NCBI RefSeq assembly: GCF_021245735.1
Contig: NZ_JAJISB010000003.1
Coordinates: 372,001-436,000, forward strand
Length of the DNA stretch: 64,000 bases
Direction: 5' to 3'
Source: Brevibacillus daliensis
Lineage (GTDB): Bacteria; Bacillota; Bacilli; Brevibacillales; Brevibacillaceae
Positions 30,866-40,410 of this stretch are shown in pieces. Numbering within the stretch: position 1 is the first letter of the stretch; each line of letters starts with the position of its first letter. The notes below the pieces were generated by a model. It had not been told where the DNA came from. It saw only the letters and a program-made list of their open reading frames with translations, and made no database searches. The translations under genes and the position numbers were made by a program.

Positions 30866-31710
30866 CTATTCCAACTATTAAAGAGTTGCGTCACCATCTT
30901 CAAAAAGAGAAAGAGGCAGGAAAAACAATTGGTTTCGTACCGACAATGGGCTATCTCCATGACGGTCATATCAGCTTGGTGAATAAAGCAAAGGAAGAAA
31001 CCGACGTAATTGTAATGAGTATTTTTGTAAATCCATTACAATTTGGACCTACTGAAGATTTAGATAAATATCCACGCGATATTGAAAGAGATAAAGAACT
31101 GGCTAGAAGTGCAGGTGTCACCTATTTGTTTACACCATCTGTACAAGAAATGTACCCGAAACCAATGCGAACCAAAGTGGTAGTAGAACAGATTACGGAA
31201 GTATTGTGTGGGTTATCACGTCCAGGTCACTTTGACGGTGTGTCTACGGTTGTAACCAAATTATTTAATATTGTTCAGCCAGACAAGGCTTTCTTTGGAC
31301 AAAAGGATGCGCAACAAGTAGCAGTTATCGAGCAAATGGTTGAAGATATGCTCATGCCCGTAACGATCGTATCCTGCCCCATTTATCGTGAAGCAGATGG
31401 TCTTGCAATGAGTTCACGCAATGTATACCTTTCAGATGAAGAACGCTCGCAGGCCTTGGTTTTATCCCAAAGCTTATTTGTAGCAAAACAGATGATTGAT
31501 GCAGGTGAACGTGATGCCAGTTGCATGATAAAAAAGGTACGTTCAATCATCGAAGAGGCACCCCTTGCAGTCATTGATTATGCAGAAATGAAAAAATACC
31601 CGGAGATGGCTGATGTAGATCAATTGGTATCGAACGAGAAATATGTAATCGCACTGGCAGTTAAGTTCGGGCAGACACGCTTAATCGATAATAGTTGGTT
31701 CCAGTTGTAG
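30859..31710 (+). CDS. panC: Pantoate–beta-alanine ligase
   Basis: A 283-residue pantothenate synthetase. Signatures: VPTMGYLHDGHISLV (HIGH-like ATP site), SIFVNPLQFGPTEDLDKYPR, FGQKDAQQ and the MSSRNVYLS (KMSKS-like) loop. It condenses pantoate with beta-alanine, the latter supplied by the panD product encoded next. Confidence 0.97.
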   Translation: MLTIPTIKELRHHLQKEKEAGKTIGFVPTMGYLHDGHISLVNKAKEETDVIVMSIFVNPLQFGPTEDLDKYPRDIERDKELARSAGVTYLFTPSVQEMYPKPMRTKVVVEQITEVLCGLSRPGHFDGVSTVVTKLFNIVQPDKAFFGQKDAQQVAVIEQMVEDMLMPVTIVSCPIYREADGLAMSSRNVYLSDEERSQALVLSQSLFVAKQMIDAGERDASCMIKKVRSIIEEAPLAVIDYAEMKKYPEMADVDQLVSNEKYVIALAVKFGQTRLIDNSWFQL

Positions 31711-31784
31711 AATCCGGGGGCAAGTACATTTTCGTTTTGAAAATGGTTTAAATAATTCAGATGATAAACAGAGGTGTATTGCAC

Positions 31785-32168
31785 ATGTTTCGTACGATGA
31801 TGACAGCCAAAATTCACCGTGCCACAGTAACGGAGGCTAACCTGAATTACGTTGGTAGTATCACAATTGATAAAGAGATCCTGGATGCGCTTGAGCTTCT
31901 TCCTAATGAGAAGGTTCATATTGTAAATAATAACAATGGAGCGAGATTGGAAACATACATTATTGAAGGTGAACCTGGAAGCGGAACTATTTGTCTGAAT
32001 GGTGCAGCGGCTCGTCTGGTTCAGCCAGGTGATATTGTTATAATTATTGCCTATGCGATGATGACTGATGCGGATGCGAGAGATCATAAACCAAAAGTGG
32101 CTATCATGGATAAAGATAACCGGATTGCGCAGTTACTAACGGAAGAGGAACATGCTACAATTCTGTAA
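31785..32168 (+). CDS. panD: Aspartate 1-decarboxylase (pyruvoyl-dependent)
   Basis: A 127-residue proenzyme that makes beta-alanine. Self-cleavage at G24–S25 (NYVGSITID) creates the pyruvoyl group; other family segments are [36 protein letters not shown] and IIIAYA. The frame is open to 31761, but ATG 31785 follows AGAGGTG and places the Gly–Ser site at the standard position. Confidence 0.97.
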   Translation: MFRTMMTAKIHRATVTEANLNYVGSITIDKEILDALELLPNEKVHIVNNNNGARLETYIIEGEPGSGTICLNGAAARLVQPGDIVIIIAYAMMTDADARDHKPKVAIMDKDNRIAQLLTEEEHATIL

Positions 32169-32212
32169 ATGCTTGGTACGGAAGGCGTTGTTATTACTGA
32201 TCTGTTGAATAG

Positions 32213-32265
32213 AGCCACTTCCCTTGTGAGACAATGAGTGTACTCACTTCCTACAAGGGGTGGCT
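32213..32265 (+). promoter_or_regulatory. Hairpin burying the ribosome binding site of the TPR gene
   Basis: AGCCAC–CCCTTGT (32213–32227) pairs with ACAAGGG–GTGGCT (32253–32265); a smaller GTGAG / CTCAC stem closes the loop. The right arm holds AAGGGGTGG, the Shine–Dalgarno of the gene starting at 32270. A long T run is lacking, so it is more likely a translation-control structure or a weak terminator. Confidence 0.5.
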
Positions 32266-32269
32266 TCTT

Positions 32270-33727
32270 ATGTTTATAGATCAGTGGTTTATGGAGCTTC
32301 AGAAGAGATTAGAACGATTAGAACAGGAATGGCCAAAGGCAACTAAGGAAAAGAAGGAAGAATTGTACAGAGAAATTCTACAGCTTCGGTCATACAGTGA
32401 TCAGATGATTGATCTATGGCTCAAGTATGAAGAGAAGCTAAATGAAGTATGCAGGTACGTTCAACATGAAAAGGCTTTTCCGAAAAAATACGAAAAAGTA
32501 CTTGAGATGAATGATGATTCAATCGGTACATCCGGTATTGCACATCAGCAGGAACGTTTTAAAAGAGCAGAAGGATATTATCAATTACGTTTGTATGATC
32601 TTGCACAAAAGGAATTAGCCCCATTAGTTGAAGAGATGCCTAATTGGGAATTTGGAAGATTGTATTATGCCTACAGCTTATATTTTTGCAACCAGAAAGA
32701 ATTAGCGATGAAGGAGTTTCGTTTGGTTAGCAAAACGGCAATCTCACCTCAAATCGTCTCAATAAGCTGTAATGCTCTTGGATGTATGCTAGGAGAAGAA
32801 CAGAAATGGATTGAAGCAATTCCTGTCTACGAAAAAGCGATTGAAGTACGCCCAGGATACAGAGAAGCGATGTATAACCTTGCCATTGCTTTACTCGAAG
32901 AAGGGGAATATGAGGAATGTATTTATTGGTGTGAGAAGCTGTTGGACGATAAAGAAAAGGATTGGCAGACACAGGTGTTATATTTACGAGCAATCCGTCA
33001 TTTTTATCAACTACAGCCAATTGAAGAGGCTAGTAAATTGCTTTCTATGTCGGAGCCGAGTAGTGATCTTGAACCAGACACACTAAGAGAACTGGCAATT
33101 TTATCCGAGGAGACAGGTCATTATCGACATGCAATCAGTTGTTACAGGTTTTTAGTTGATAAAAGACCGATGGATATAGCCTTTTGGCATGCTCTTGCGC
33201 GTAATACTTGGTTGCTCCATGGGGCAACAGCGGCAATTCCCATCATAAAAAAGGCAATTACACTTAGCCCTACAGACATCATCTGTCAATTAACCTATGC
33301 CTGGATGCAGCTTGATGTAGGAGAGCATCTTAACGCGAGAAAGGTATTCCAAAAGATTATGGAAATGGATAGGGAAGGGAATTATCCACTGGCGTTGATG
33401 GGTATGGTTTTTTCATTTGTGAGTGAAGGTGACTATCAGGAAGCAAAACGACTTGCTTTTTCGTTTACAGAACTCCAAAATGAGTATATGCAAATGATGG
33501 GACATTACCAGTTAAGCTGGGTCCATTTACGTGAAGGAAACCTGGAGCTTTCCAATTATCATTTAGGAAGTGGAAAGCGAATGGAAGCGAAATATAGCGA
33601 CCATTCTACCGTAGATGGCTTGTCTTCTGGACTTAATCAGATGTCAGCAATGTTACGGAAATCAGATAACCATGAGCAAGTAAAGAAGCAAAATGCAGGA
33701 TTTTTTCTCCCGTTGCCGAATAGGTAA
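32270..33727 (+). CDS. Tetratricopeptide-repeat protein
   Basis: A 485-residue soluble protein. The first ~75 residues are a charged helix (QKRLERLEQEWPKATKEKKEEL), followed by at least seven TPR-like helical pairs, the clearest being WIEAIPVYEKAIEVRPGYREA near residues 185–205. TPRs bind partner proteins; none is suggested here. Start ATG 32270 is chosen over an upstream frame opening at 32234 because of AAGGGGTGG. It is inserted between panD and dinG, adjacent in Bacillus. Confidence 0.8.
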   Translation: MFIDQWFMELQKRLERLEQEWPKATKEKKEELYREILQLRSYSDQMIDLWLKYEEKLNEVCRYVQHEKAFPKKYEKVLEMNDDSIGTSGIAHQQERFKRAEGYYQLRLYDLAQKELAPLVEEMPNWEFGRLYYAYSLYFCNQKELAMKEFRLVSKTAISPQIVSISCNALGCMLGEEQKWIEAIPVYEKAIEVRPGYREAMYNLAIALLEEGEYEECIYWCEKLLDDKEKDWQTQVLYLRAIRHFYQLQPIEEASKLLSMSEPSSDLEPDTLRELAILSEETGHYRHAISCYRFLVDKRPMDIAFWHALARNTWLLHGATAAIPIIKKAITLSPTDIICQLTYAWMQLDVGEHLNARKVFQKIMEMDREGNYPLALMGMVFSFVSEGDYQEAKRLAFSFTELQNEYMQMMGHYQLSWVHLREGNLELSNYHLGSGKRMEAKYSDHSTVDGLSSGLNQMSAMLRKSDNHEQVKKQNAGFFLPLPNR

Positions 33728-33764
33728 CAAGTAAAAATCCAGCAAGAGTGCGCGTGTCAATGAG

Positions 33765-36671
33765 GTGACGATTTTGAAGCAGTTTATCGTCGTAGACTTT
33801 GAAACCACTGGGAACCAGCCCCGACAAGGTGATTCCATTACCCAAATTGGGGCTGTAGTGGTGGAAGATGGTACGATAACCCAAAGTTACTCTACATTTG
33901 TGAAACCAGAAAAAGAAATACCATCTTTTATTACTCAACTTACAGGAATAACGAATGAGATGGTTGCAGATGCACCAACAATAGAGGAAGTGTTACCTAA
34001 TCTGTTACCTCTACTGGACGGTCGAACTTTTGTAGCACATAATGCAATGTTTGATTTATCCTTTTTGCAAGAAGCCCTGCTTGGTCAGGGCTATTATCCA
34101 TTTGATGGACCGGTACTAGATACCGTCGAACTAGCAAAAATGCTGTTACCGACACAAGAAGGGTATCGACTCATGGAGTTATCTTCAGATTTACAAATCA
34201 CACACGATAACCCACATCAAGCGGACAGTGATGCAATGGCAACAGCAGAGTTGCTGTTACATCTTTTACGAATATTGGATGACTTGCCATTAATCACGAT
34301 TCAGGGATTACAAATGACGATCACATCTTTTCGCTCCGATCTAGGTCGTTTATTGAATGAGTTAGAAGCAGAGAAGTTACTTTCTAGTTTTCCGTCACAG
34401 GAAGACGGGAGTTTAAAGCCAGCAGGAAGCGTTGAATCAGAAGATGAGAAATTTGATTTTTATCGACAGATAGCCATACGAAAACGTAGGTTATCTAAGG
34501 GGAAAAAACGAGAAAAAGAAGCGATATCATATGAGTATGAGCCATTTTTAGAGCAAATCTTGTCAGTTGATGGAGATGGCCTCGCTAAGCACCACACTTC
34601 GTATCAACGACGTGAAGCACAGGAAGCTATGATGCATGCGGTACATGAGGCATTTAGCGAAGAAAAGCATCTTCTGGTCGAAGCAGGCACTGGGACTGGA
34701 AAATCTCTAGGATATTTATTACCAGCAGTATTTTGGTCACGAATGCATAACCAGCAAGTTGTGGTAAGTACACATACCATTCATTTGCAGGAGCAATTAT
34801 TTCATAAAGACATTCCGTTATTGCAAAAAACATTACCGTTCGATTTTAAAGTTGCCCAGTTAAAAGGAAGAGGCAACTATTTATGCCTTCGAAAATTCGA
34901 ACAAAGCTTGGAAATGCAAGAGGGCATGTCTCATGAAATACAGATGGCAAAAGCTCAGCTCCTCGTCTGGCTGACTCAGACAGAAACAGGTGATGTAGAA
35001 GAATTAAGCTTATCACCAGGTGGACAGCAATTTTGGCATCAAGTGAAAAGTGATAGTCACTCATGTTTAAACCGCCAATGTCCGTGGTTTAGTCGTTGTT
35101 TCTATTTTCAGGCTAAACAACGAGCTCGTGAAGCTGATTTGTTAATTGTAAATCATGCTTTATTAGTAAACGATTTAGATAGAAAAGCAGGAGTAGTCCC
35201 GCCTTATGAAGTAGCGATTATCGATGAGGCACATCAACTGGATGATGTAGCAAGTCAGCACCTTGGAACACAAGTCTCAAGCGTTGATCTATTCTTTTTA
35301 ATGGAACGATTGACGGTTGATCGGGAGCGTAATTCACTCTCTGCATTTTTAGAGGAGCTGTTGATCTGGAAACCACAGCTTAGAGATGAATTGGAAGAAA
35401 AACGAGAGCAATTAAGAGAAGCACATCAAGGTATGAAAGAGGCAAGTAATAATTGGTTGCAACTTTTTTATCATTGGGGTTTGAAAAGAAGTGAGGAAAT
35501 CGGAGAGTCTCAGCGTGCCGTTCTTCGTTACAAACAAGGTAATTTTGTAGGGAAGAATAAAAAACTTCAGCAATCTATTGATAAGGTAATTGAATCCATA
35601 TCTACTTTCGGAAAGACTATGCAAGACCTCCTACAATTGATGGCTCCCTTACAAGAACAAGAGGTGCCGTTTTCATTGGAACGGCTGCATTCAGATTTAT
35701 TTGGGCTATTGGACGAGTTAAATCAATCATCTGCAGATCTATATTTTGTATTGCTTGATGAAGATGATAGCTATGTTAGCTGGTTGGAACTCGAAACGAA
35801 GACAACAAGAAAACAATTGTTCTTCTTCAAGTCTCCACTTTCTGTTGCAGAGACTTTGCATGAAAAATTATTTGCTGATAAACGAAGTGTGGTATTGACA
35901 TCTGCTACCTTAACGATTAAAAATAATTTTGATTACTTCAAAGAAAGAGTGGGGTTAGCTGATATTCCAGAAGAAAGGATTACTACCTTATCCCTTCCTT
36001 CCCCGTTTGCTTATGATAAGCAGGGATTAATCTTAATTCCATCTGATTTTCCTACCGTCAGCAAAGAAACCGAGCATATTTTTACCCAGTCAGTGATTCA
36101 AGGTTGTATTGATGCTGTCAGAGCTACCCAAGGACGTACCATGATTCTGTTCACCTCCTATACCATGCTACGTGCCGTATATGATGGAATGAAGAGTTGT
36201 ATGCAGAAGGACGAGTTTACCATTCTTGGACATGGTATTGACAGCAATAATAGGAGTAAGCTAGTACGACGTTTTCAAACTGGCGAAAAAACCGTTTTGC
36301 TGGGAACGAACAGCTTCTGGGAAGGGGTAGATATTCCCGGCAAAGCATTAAGCTGTTTAATCATTGTCAGACTTCCATTCCAACCACCAAATCAGCCACT
36401 TTTACAAGGTAGATCTGATAAAATGAAGGAAGAAAAGAAAAATCCATTCATGGGACTGGCATTACCGCATGCAGTTATCCGGTTTAAACAAGGAGTGGGA
36501 AGACTGATTCGCCAACAGGATGATAAAGGTGTCGTCGTGATTTTTGACAGTAGAATAGTAGAGTCCCGGTATGGACGTACTTTTATTAAGTCCTTACCTG
36601 ATTACCAGGTAGAAACGGGTCCCTGGACTGATCTAAACAAAAAAATCAGCCTTTTTTTGGAAGAAAACTAG
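33765..36671 (+). CDS. dinG: DinG-family exonuclease/helicase
   Basis: A 968-residue fusion: residues 1–170 a DEDDh 3'–5' exonuclease (VDFETTGNQP, AHNAMFDLSFL, HQADSDA), the rest an XPD/DinG superfamily 2 helicase with Walker A EAGTGTGKSLGYLLPA, the DEAH box, GTNSFWEGVDIPG and QGVGRLIRQ. Four Cys (374, 434, 439, 445; the last three spaced C-x4-C-x5-C) match the 4Fe–4S ligands of E. coli DinG, so an iron–sulfur cluster is expected. Start may be GTG 33765 or TTG 33774; the latter has AGGTGA upstream and begins MKQFIVVDFETTG. Confidence 0.93.
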   Translation: MTILKQFIVVDFETTGNQPRQGDSITQIGAVVVEDGTITQSYSTFVKPEKEIPSFITQLTGITNEMVADAPTIEEVLPNLLPLLDGRTFVAHNAMFDLSFLQEALLGQGYYPFDGPVLDTVELAKMLLPTQEGYRLMELSSDLQITHDNPHQADSDAMATAELLLHLLRILDDLPLITIQGLQMTITSFRSDLGRLLNELEAEKLLSSFPSQEDGSLKPAGSVESEDEKFDFYRQIAIRKRRLSKGKKREKEAISYEYEPFLEQILSVDGDGLAKHHTSYQRREAQEAMMHAVHEAFSEEKHLLVEAGTGTGKSLGYLLPAVFWSRMHNQQVVVSTHTIHLQEQLFHKDIPLLQKTLPFDFKVAQLKGRGNYLCLRKFEQSLEMQEGMSHEIQMAKAQLLVWLTQTETGDVEELSLSPGGQQFWHQVKSDSHSCLNRQCPWFSRCFYFQAKQRAREADLLIVNHALLVNDLDRKAGVVPPYEVAIIDEAHQLDDVASQHLGTQVSSVDLFFLMERLTVDRERNSLSAFLEELLIWKPQLRDELEEKREQLREAHQGMKEASNNWLQLFYHWGLKRSEEIGESQRAVLRYKQGNFVGKNKKLQQSIDKVIESISTFGKTMQDLLQLMAPLQEQEVPFSLERLHSDLFGLLDELNQSSADLYFVLLDEDDSYVSWLELETKTTRKQLFFFKSPLSVAETLHEKLFADKRSVVLTSATLTIKNNFDYFKERVGLADIPEERITTLSLPSPFAYDKQGLILIPSDFPTVSKETEHIFTQSVIQGCIDAVRATQGRTMILFTSYTMLRAVYDGMKSCMQKDEFTILGHGIDSNNRSKLVRRFQTGEKTVLLGTNSFWEGVDIPGKALSCLIIVRLPFQPPNQPLLQGRSDKMKEEKKNPFMGLALPHAVIRFKQGVGRLIRQQDDKGVVVIFDSRIVESRYGRTFIKSLPDYQVETGPWTDLNKKISLFLEEN

Positions 36672-36701
36672 ATTTTCTCACATTTCAAGTACAAAAAATA
36701 C

Positions 36702-36732
36702 TTGCGATAGCCAAAGAGATTGATAAGATAAT
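36702..36732 (+). promoter_or_regulatory. Possible promoter of rex
   Basis: TTGCGA (36702–36707) with GATAAT (36727–36732) at a long 19-bp spacing; TAAGAT at 36724 is an alternative -10 with 16 bp. Weak match, about 75 bases before the rex start. Confidence 0.3.
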
Positions 36733-36808
36733 AATACCGAAATTGACAGCTTCCGTTTAATAGGAATGGCTTCGTTACGGAAACACAACGAAGATAGGAG
36801 TGCAAAGT

Positions 36809-37447
36809 ATGGGGAAAGTACCTAAAATATCGGAAGCAGTTGTACGCCGTCTGCCCATTTATTTACGTTATTTAACAAATTTGCAGGATAATCAGGTGAA
36901 AACAATCTCTTCACAGCAAATGGGAAAAACAATGGATATTAATCCTGCTCAAATTCGTAAGGATCTTTCTGCATTTGGGGATTTTGGAAAAAAAGGAATC
37001 GGGTATGATGTTGAATATCTGATTGATAAAATTAGACATATATTAAAGCTAGATCAGGCTATTCATGTTGCTTTAGTTGGAGCCGGTAATTTGGGACAAG
37101 CGATCTCGAATTATAATGTGTATTTAAAGGATAACATGAAAATTATTGCTATTTTTGATGCAGATCCTAATAAGATAGGAAAAGACTTAGGTGGATTGAT
37201 GATTGAATCAATTGATAAGATGGCGGAGGCTATTCAAGAGAGAAATATCCGAATGGCTATTATTACAACTCCGGCATCTGCGGCACAAGAAGTGGCAGAT
37301 CGATTAATTCATGCTGGTATTGAGACCATCCTGAATTTTGCTCCAGCTACGATCCGAACTGATAAAGATGTAAAAATAGATCATGCTGACCTGACTTCTA
37401 GTCTGCAAAGCTTGGCATATTATCTTCAAGATAAAACAGCAGATTAA
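36809..37447 (+). CDS. rex: Redox-sensing transcriptional repressor Rex
   Basis: A 212-residue NADH/NAD+-sensing repressor. The N-terminal winged helix is seen in VVRRLPIYLRYLTNL and INPAQIRKDLSAFGDFGKKG; the Rossmann domain begins VALVGAGNLGQAI; the C-terminal helix LAYYLQ swaps in the dimer. ATG 36809 follows ATAGGAG. Rex represses fermentative and alternative respiratory genes when NADH is low; a matching operator-like palindrome lies before the lipoprotein gene at 51188. Confidence 0.95.
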   Translation: MGKVPKISEAVVRRLPIYLRYLTNLQDNQVKTISSQQMGKTMDINPAQIRKDLSAFGDFGKKGIGYDVEYLIDKIRHILKLDQAIHVALVGAGNLGQAISNYNVYLKDNMKIIAIFDADPNKIGKDLGGLMIESIDKMAEAIQERNIRMAIITTPASAAQEVADRLIHAGIETILNFAPATIRTDKDVKIDHADLTSSLQSLAYYLQDKTAD

Positions 37448-37485
37448 CTTCAAGCTGTTTAAAAGATGAAGGGGGAAGAATTAGG

Positions 37486-38781
37486 TTGAAGAACATCATC
37501 ACTAATGCAACAGTTATTACAGTAAATGAAACGAACGAAGTTATTCAAAACGGAGCTGTTGGATTTGACGGTAATATTATCACGTATGTAGGAGAGACTC
37601 CTCGTGATCTCTCCATGTACGATGTAGTAATTGATGGTACGAATAAGTACGTACTACCTGGATTAATTAATACGCATGGACATGTTGGTATGTCATTGTT
37701 ACGTGGTTTTGCAGACGACCTGCCACTTCAACAATGGCTAGAAGACAAAATGTGGCCGTTAGAAGCCCAATTCGGGTCAGATCATGTGAAATGGGGAACT
37801 ATCATTTCCCTGATTGAAATGATTCGCACGGGTACAACCACCTTTGTTGATATGTATGATTATATGGATCAAGTTGCCCAAGAAGTAGAGATAGCGGGGC
37901 TTCGCGGTGTACTTTGTCGTGGTGTAATTGGACTTTGTTCCGAAGAAGAGCGAGCTAGTAAACTTGCTCAGGCAACCGCTTTTGCTCGTGAATGGAATGG
38001 AAAAGCAAATGATCGGATTCGCACGATGATGGCACCACATGCGCCATATACCTGCCCACCAGAATATATTGAGCAAATCCTTGAAAAAGCAAAAGAACTG
38101 AACGTTCCGATGCACATCCATATGTCAGAGTCCAAATTCGAAGTGGAACAAAACGAACGCGATTATGGTGTTCGTCCAGTTGCCCATTTAGAAAACCTGG
38201 GTGTCTTTAATCATCCTACATTGGTTGCTCATGCTGTGCACCTAACAGATGAGGAAATTGATACGTTGGCGAAATACAATGTGAAAGTTGCTCATAATCC
38301 GATTTCCAACCTGAAACTAGGCAGCGGGGTAGCAAGAGTACCTGCTTTGTTAGAAAAGGGTGTTTGTGTTGGACTAGCTACGGATAGTTCAGCGAGCAAC
38401 AATAACCTGAACTTGTTTGAAGAATTAAAGGTCACTGCGATTCTGCACAAAGGTGTCAATTATGACCCGATTGCAATACCTGCTGAAGAAGCACTTCGAA
38501 TGGCTACTCGTTACGGTGCAGAAGCTGTTTTCCAGAAGGATGAGATTGGCTCATTGGAACTAGGTAAAAAAGCAGATATGATTATGCTTGATTCCGCTCA
38601 AGCACATTATCACCCTGCTCATGATCCAATTTCACACGTTGTTTATGCAGCTAACGGCTTTGATGTTACAGACACCATTGTCGATGGTAAGTTTTTGATG
38701 AGAAACCGTGAGCTATTAACAATTAACGAAGCAGAGGCAATTAAAGAAGTAAATCGTTTGTTCTCCGGCTTAAAACGATAA
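37486..38781 (+). CDS. mtaD: MTA/SAH deaminase-type amidohydrolase
   Basis: A 431-residue TRZ/ATZ-like metal-dependent amidohydrolase, most similar in style to 5-methylthioadenosine/S-adenosylhomocysteine deaminases. Metal ligands are in INTHGHVGMSLLRG (H-x-H), MHIHMSES, the VAHAVHLTDEE His and the Asp of LATDSSASNN. Start is TTG 37486, preceded by AAGGGGGAAGA. It is 38 bp after rex and probably co-transcribed. Substrate assignment is from overall resemblance. Confidence 0.85.
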   Translation: MKNIITNATVITVNETNEVIQNGAVGFDGNIITYVGETPRDLSMYDVVIDGTNKYVLPGLINTHGHVGMSLLRGFADDLPLQQWLEDKMWPLEAQFGSDHVKWGTIISLIEMIRTGTTTFVDMYDYMDQVAQEVEIAGLRGVLCRGVIGLCSEEERASKLAQATAFAREWNGKANDRIRTMMAPHAPYTCPPEYIEQILEKAKELNVPMHIHMSESKFEVEQNERDYGVRPVAHLENLGVFNHPTLVAHAVHLTDEEIDTLAKYNVKVAHNPISNLKLGSGVARVPALLEKGVCVGLATDSSASNNNLNLFEELKVTAILHKGVNYDPIAIPAEEALRMATRYGAEAVFQKDEIGSLELGKKADMIMLDSAQAHYHPAHDPISHVVYAANGFDVTDTIVDGKFLMRNRELLTINEAEAIKEVNRLFSGLKR

Positions 38782-38794
38782 TAATGAGAAAAGG

Positions 38795-38835
38795 CTCCTG
38801 TCTGTAGGGATAGACAGGAGAAGTAGTGTAGGGTG
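38795..38835 (-). terminator. Hairpin between mtaD and a small minus-strand gene
   Basis: 9-bp stem CTCCTGTCT / AGACAGGAG (38795–38820); on the minus strand it is followed by a T-rich stretch, so it best serves the small minus-strand gene, though it may also stop mtaD transcripts. Confidence 0.55.
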
Positions 38836-38853
38836 TAGGCCTGGAATAAAATG

Positions 38854-39033
38854 TTAGTCCATCCGTTGCATCTCTGTTTGCCGTAAATCAGTAAGTGGGG
38901 TATGGCGAACAGAGAGAGTAGCGGTATTGGGCAAGGCACGAAGCGGTGAGGCAAGACCTTCCCAGGAAGCATAGGATTCTTGCTTCAGCCATTCCAGAAA
39001 ATCCGGGAGAGCTGTCCTGTCGGTTTGATTCAC
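38854..39033 (-). CDS. Small hypothetical protein, 59 aa
   Basis: The minus strand has a textbook Shine–Dalgarno (AAGGAGGTGAGC) before a GTG at 39033, opening a 59-residue frame (NQTDRTALPDFLEWLKQES…) that ends before a hairpin. The frame is open up to an ATG at 39075, but that part contains the ribosome binding site. Not recognised; no signal peptide or membrane helix. It is antisense-oriented among plus-strand neighbours and deserves attention as a real small gene. Confidence 0.6.
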   Translation of the reverse strand: MNQTDRTALPDFLEWLKQESYASWEGLASPLRALPNTATLSVRHTPLTDLRQTEMQRMD

Positions 39034-39165
39034 GCGCTCACCTCCTTGTGGTGTACTTGTAGTATGGCTCTTCATTGCTCCAGTATGATTAGTAAGTTTT
39101 CCTCGTAGTTCTAAAACCTTCTTCTATCTCATAAATTCTAGGAGATATAGGAGGGAGAATGGATT

Positions 39166-39870
39166 ATGTATGTAAAACCTCGCTATCTTTGGCTGATAAT
39201 ACCTGCATTTGCTCTGTTATTCTTTTTGGGGAATTCTCTCGGCAAATCACTGGACAAGCAAGCTGTCACAATCTTTCCTTCGCAAGCCACTTTACTACCG
39301 AATGAATCAGTAAATAAGGCACGCCATGATTTGAAGAATTGGCTCTCACCAATACTTACTGATAAAAATAGTACTTCGTTTGGGGTTAAAATTCAGCAAG
39401 AATCATTCATTGGAAGCTTTAAGGAAGAGTACTTTCAACTGTCAGGGACTTTCCAAGGTAAGAAACTGTACATGAATCGAAACGAAAAGGGTTCATCACT
39501 CGTAATAGATAATGAGCCACAACCACTTTACCTGCTTCCCTATGCTTTATACACGCCATATGAGCATGCAAAATTACTTCGTGACCAACTGGATGTCTTG
39601 GTCCCTAATCGAATGATTTCGAGGGATGAAGAGGGCGTGGAAGGTTATCAGTTTACGTTACCACCTGAAAAACTGAAGGATCTGCTGGGAGTGTGGTTAG
39701 GTAACTCTTTTATCAAGGATATGAACCTAGATGAGCTGTCAGCAACCACGTCTATTCAGTATCAACTGTGGTATCATGATCAAGAGAAAAAGCTCATTCG
39801 TATGGTAGTGAAATTAAAGGTGAAGAGTAACCATGGTGTTAAAGAGGATCAATTAGTATTTAATTTTTGA
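39166..39870 (+). CDS. Membrane-anchored hypothetical protein, 234 aa
   Basis: I do not recognise this family. Residues 7–24 are a membrane helix (LWLIIPAFALLFFLGNSL) and the remainder is predicted extracytoplasmic with alternating strands and a C-terminal basic beta part. RBS GGAGGGAGAA. It is 20 bp from ypmB and likely co-transcribed; the two may form a pair of similar topology. The position is that of ypmA in Bacillus, but it is far larger than YpmA. Confidence 0.7.
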   Translation: MYVKPRYLWLIIPAFALLFFLGNSLGKSLDKQAVTIFPSQATLLPNESVNKARHDLKNWLSPILTDKNSTSFGVKIQQESFIGSFKEEYFQLSGTFQGKKLYMNRNEKGSSLVIDNEPQPLYLLPYALYTPYEHAKLLRDQLDVLVPNRMISRDEEGVEGYQFTLPPEKLKDLLGVWLGNSFIKDMNLDELSATTSIQYQLWYHDQEKKLIRMVVKLKVKSNHGVKEDQLVFNF

Positions 39871-39890
39871 TTTGAAGAAGGAGAATCATT

Positions 39891-40373
39891 GTGTGGAAGC
39901 GCATCCTGATTATATCCGTCTGTGTAGTTGTTATCGTAGGCCTTGGGATTTATTTCCTGCTCGAAGGATTGCTTACTGAACGTAGAGCAATGGTAGCAGA
40001 TTCCCAAAGCTATATTGTGCAAAAGACTACTATTACGCAGATTGATTACATTGATGAATATCGTGGAAAAGAAACATACGCAGTTGTGATCGGGAAAGAT
40101 GATAAAGGTACGTCACTTATTTCCTGGTTTAATGATAAGAAAACAGTAACTGAAGAATTGCATAATGGGATTCCACATGAGGAAATTAATCAAAAAGCAT
40201 TGAAAGAGTATCCAGGTGCTGTGGTTAAGCGCATTGTTCCAGGTTTGGAAGGGGAGCAGAAACTCTGGGAAGTTACACTTCTAGATAAAGATAAACGTTA
40301 CAACTATGTTTATTACGACTTTACAACAGGGACTTTATTACGTGCATACACTCTAAATATACCCAAAGCGTAA
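39891..40373 (+). CDS. ypmB: YpmB-like protein (DUF5590/PepSY-like)
   Basis: A 160-residue protein with one N-terminal membrane helix (residues 4–24) and an outside domain of cystatin/PepSY-like layout (SQSYIVQKTTITQIDYIDEY; LWEVTLLDKDKRYNYVYYDF). Starts with GTG after GAAGGAGAA. YpmB lies between dinG and aspB in Bacillus, as here apart from inserted genes. Function unknown. Confidence 0.8.
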   Translation: MWKRILIISVCVVVIVGLGIYFLLEGLLTERRAMVADSQSYIVQKTTITQIDYIDEYRGKETYAVVIGKDDKGTSLISWFNDKKTVTEELHNGIPHEEINQKALKEYPGAVVKRIVPGLEGEQKLWEVTLLDKDKRYNYVYYDFTTGTLLRAYTLNIPKA

Positions 40374-40410
40374 AAACGACCCATTCCGTTATCGGAAGGG
40401 TTGTTTCTTT
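40373..40410 (+). terminator. Intrinsic terminator after ypmB
   Basis: AAACGACCCATTCCG / CGGAAGGGTTGTTT hairpin with one bulged pair and a T-rich tail. Confidence 0.8.
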
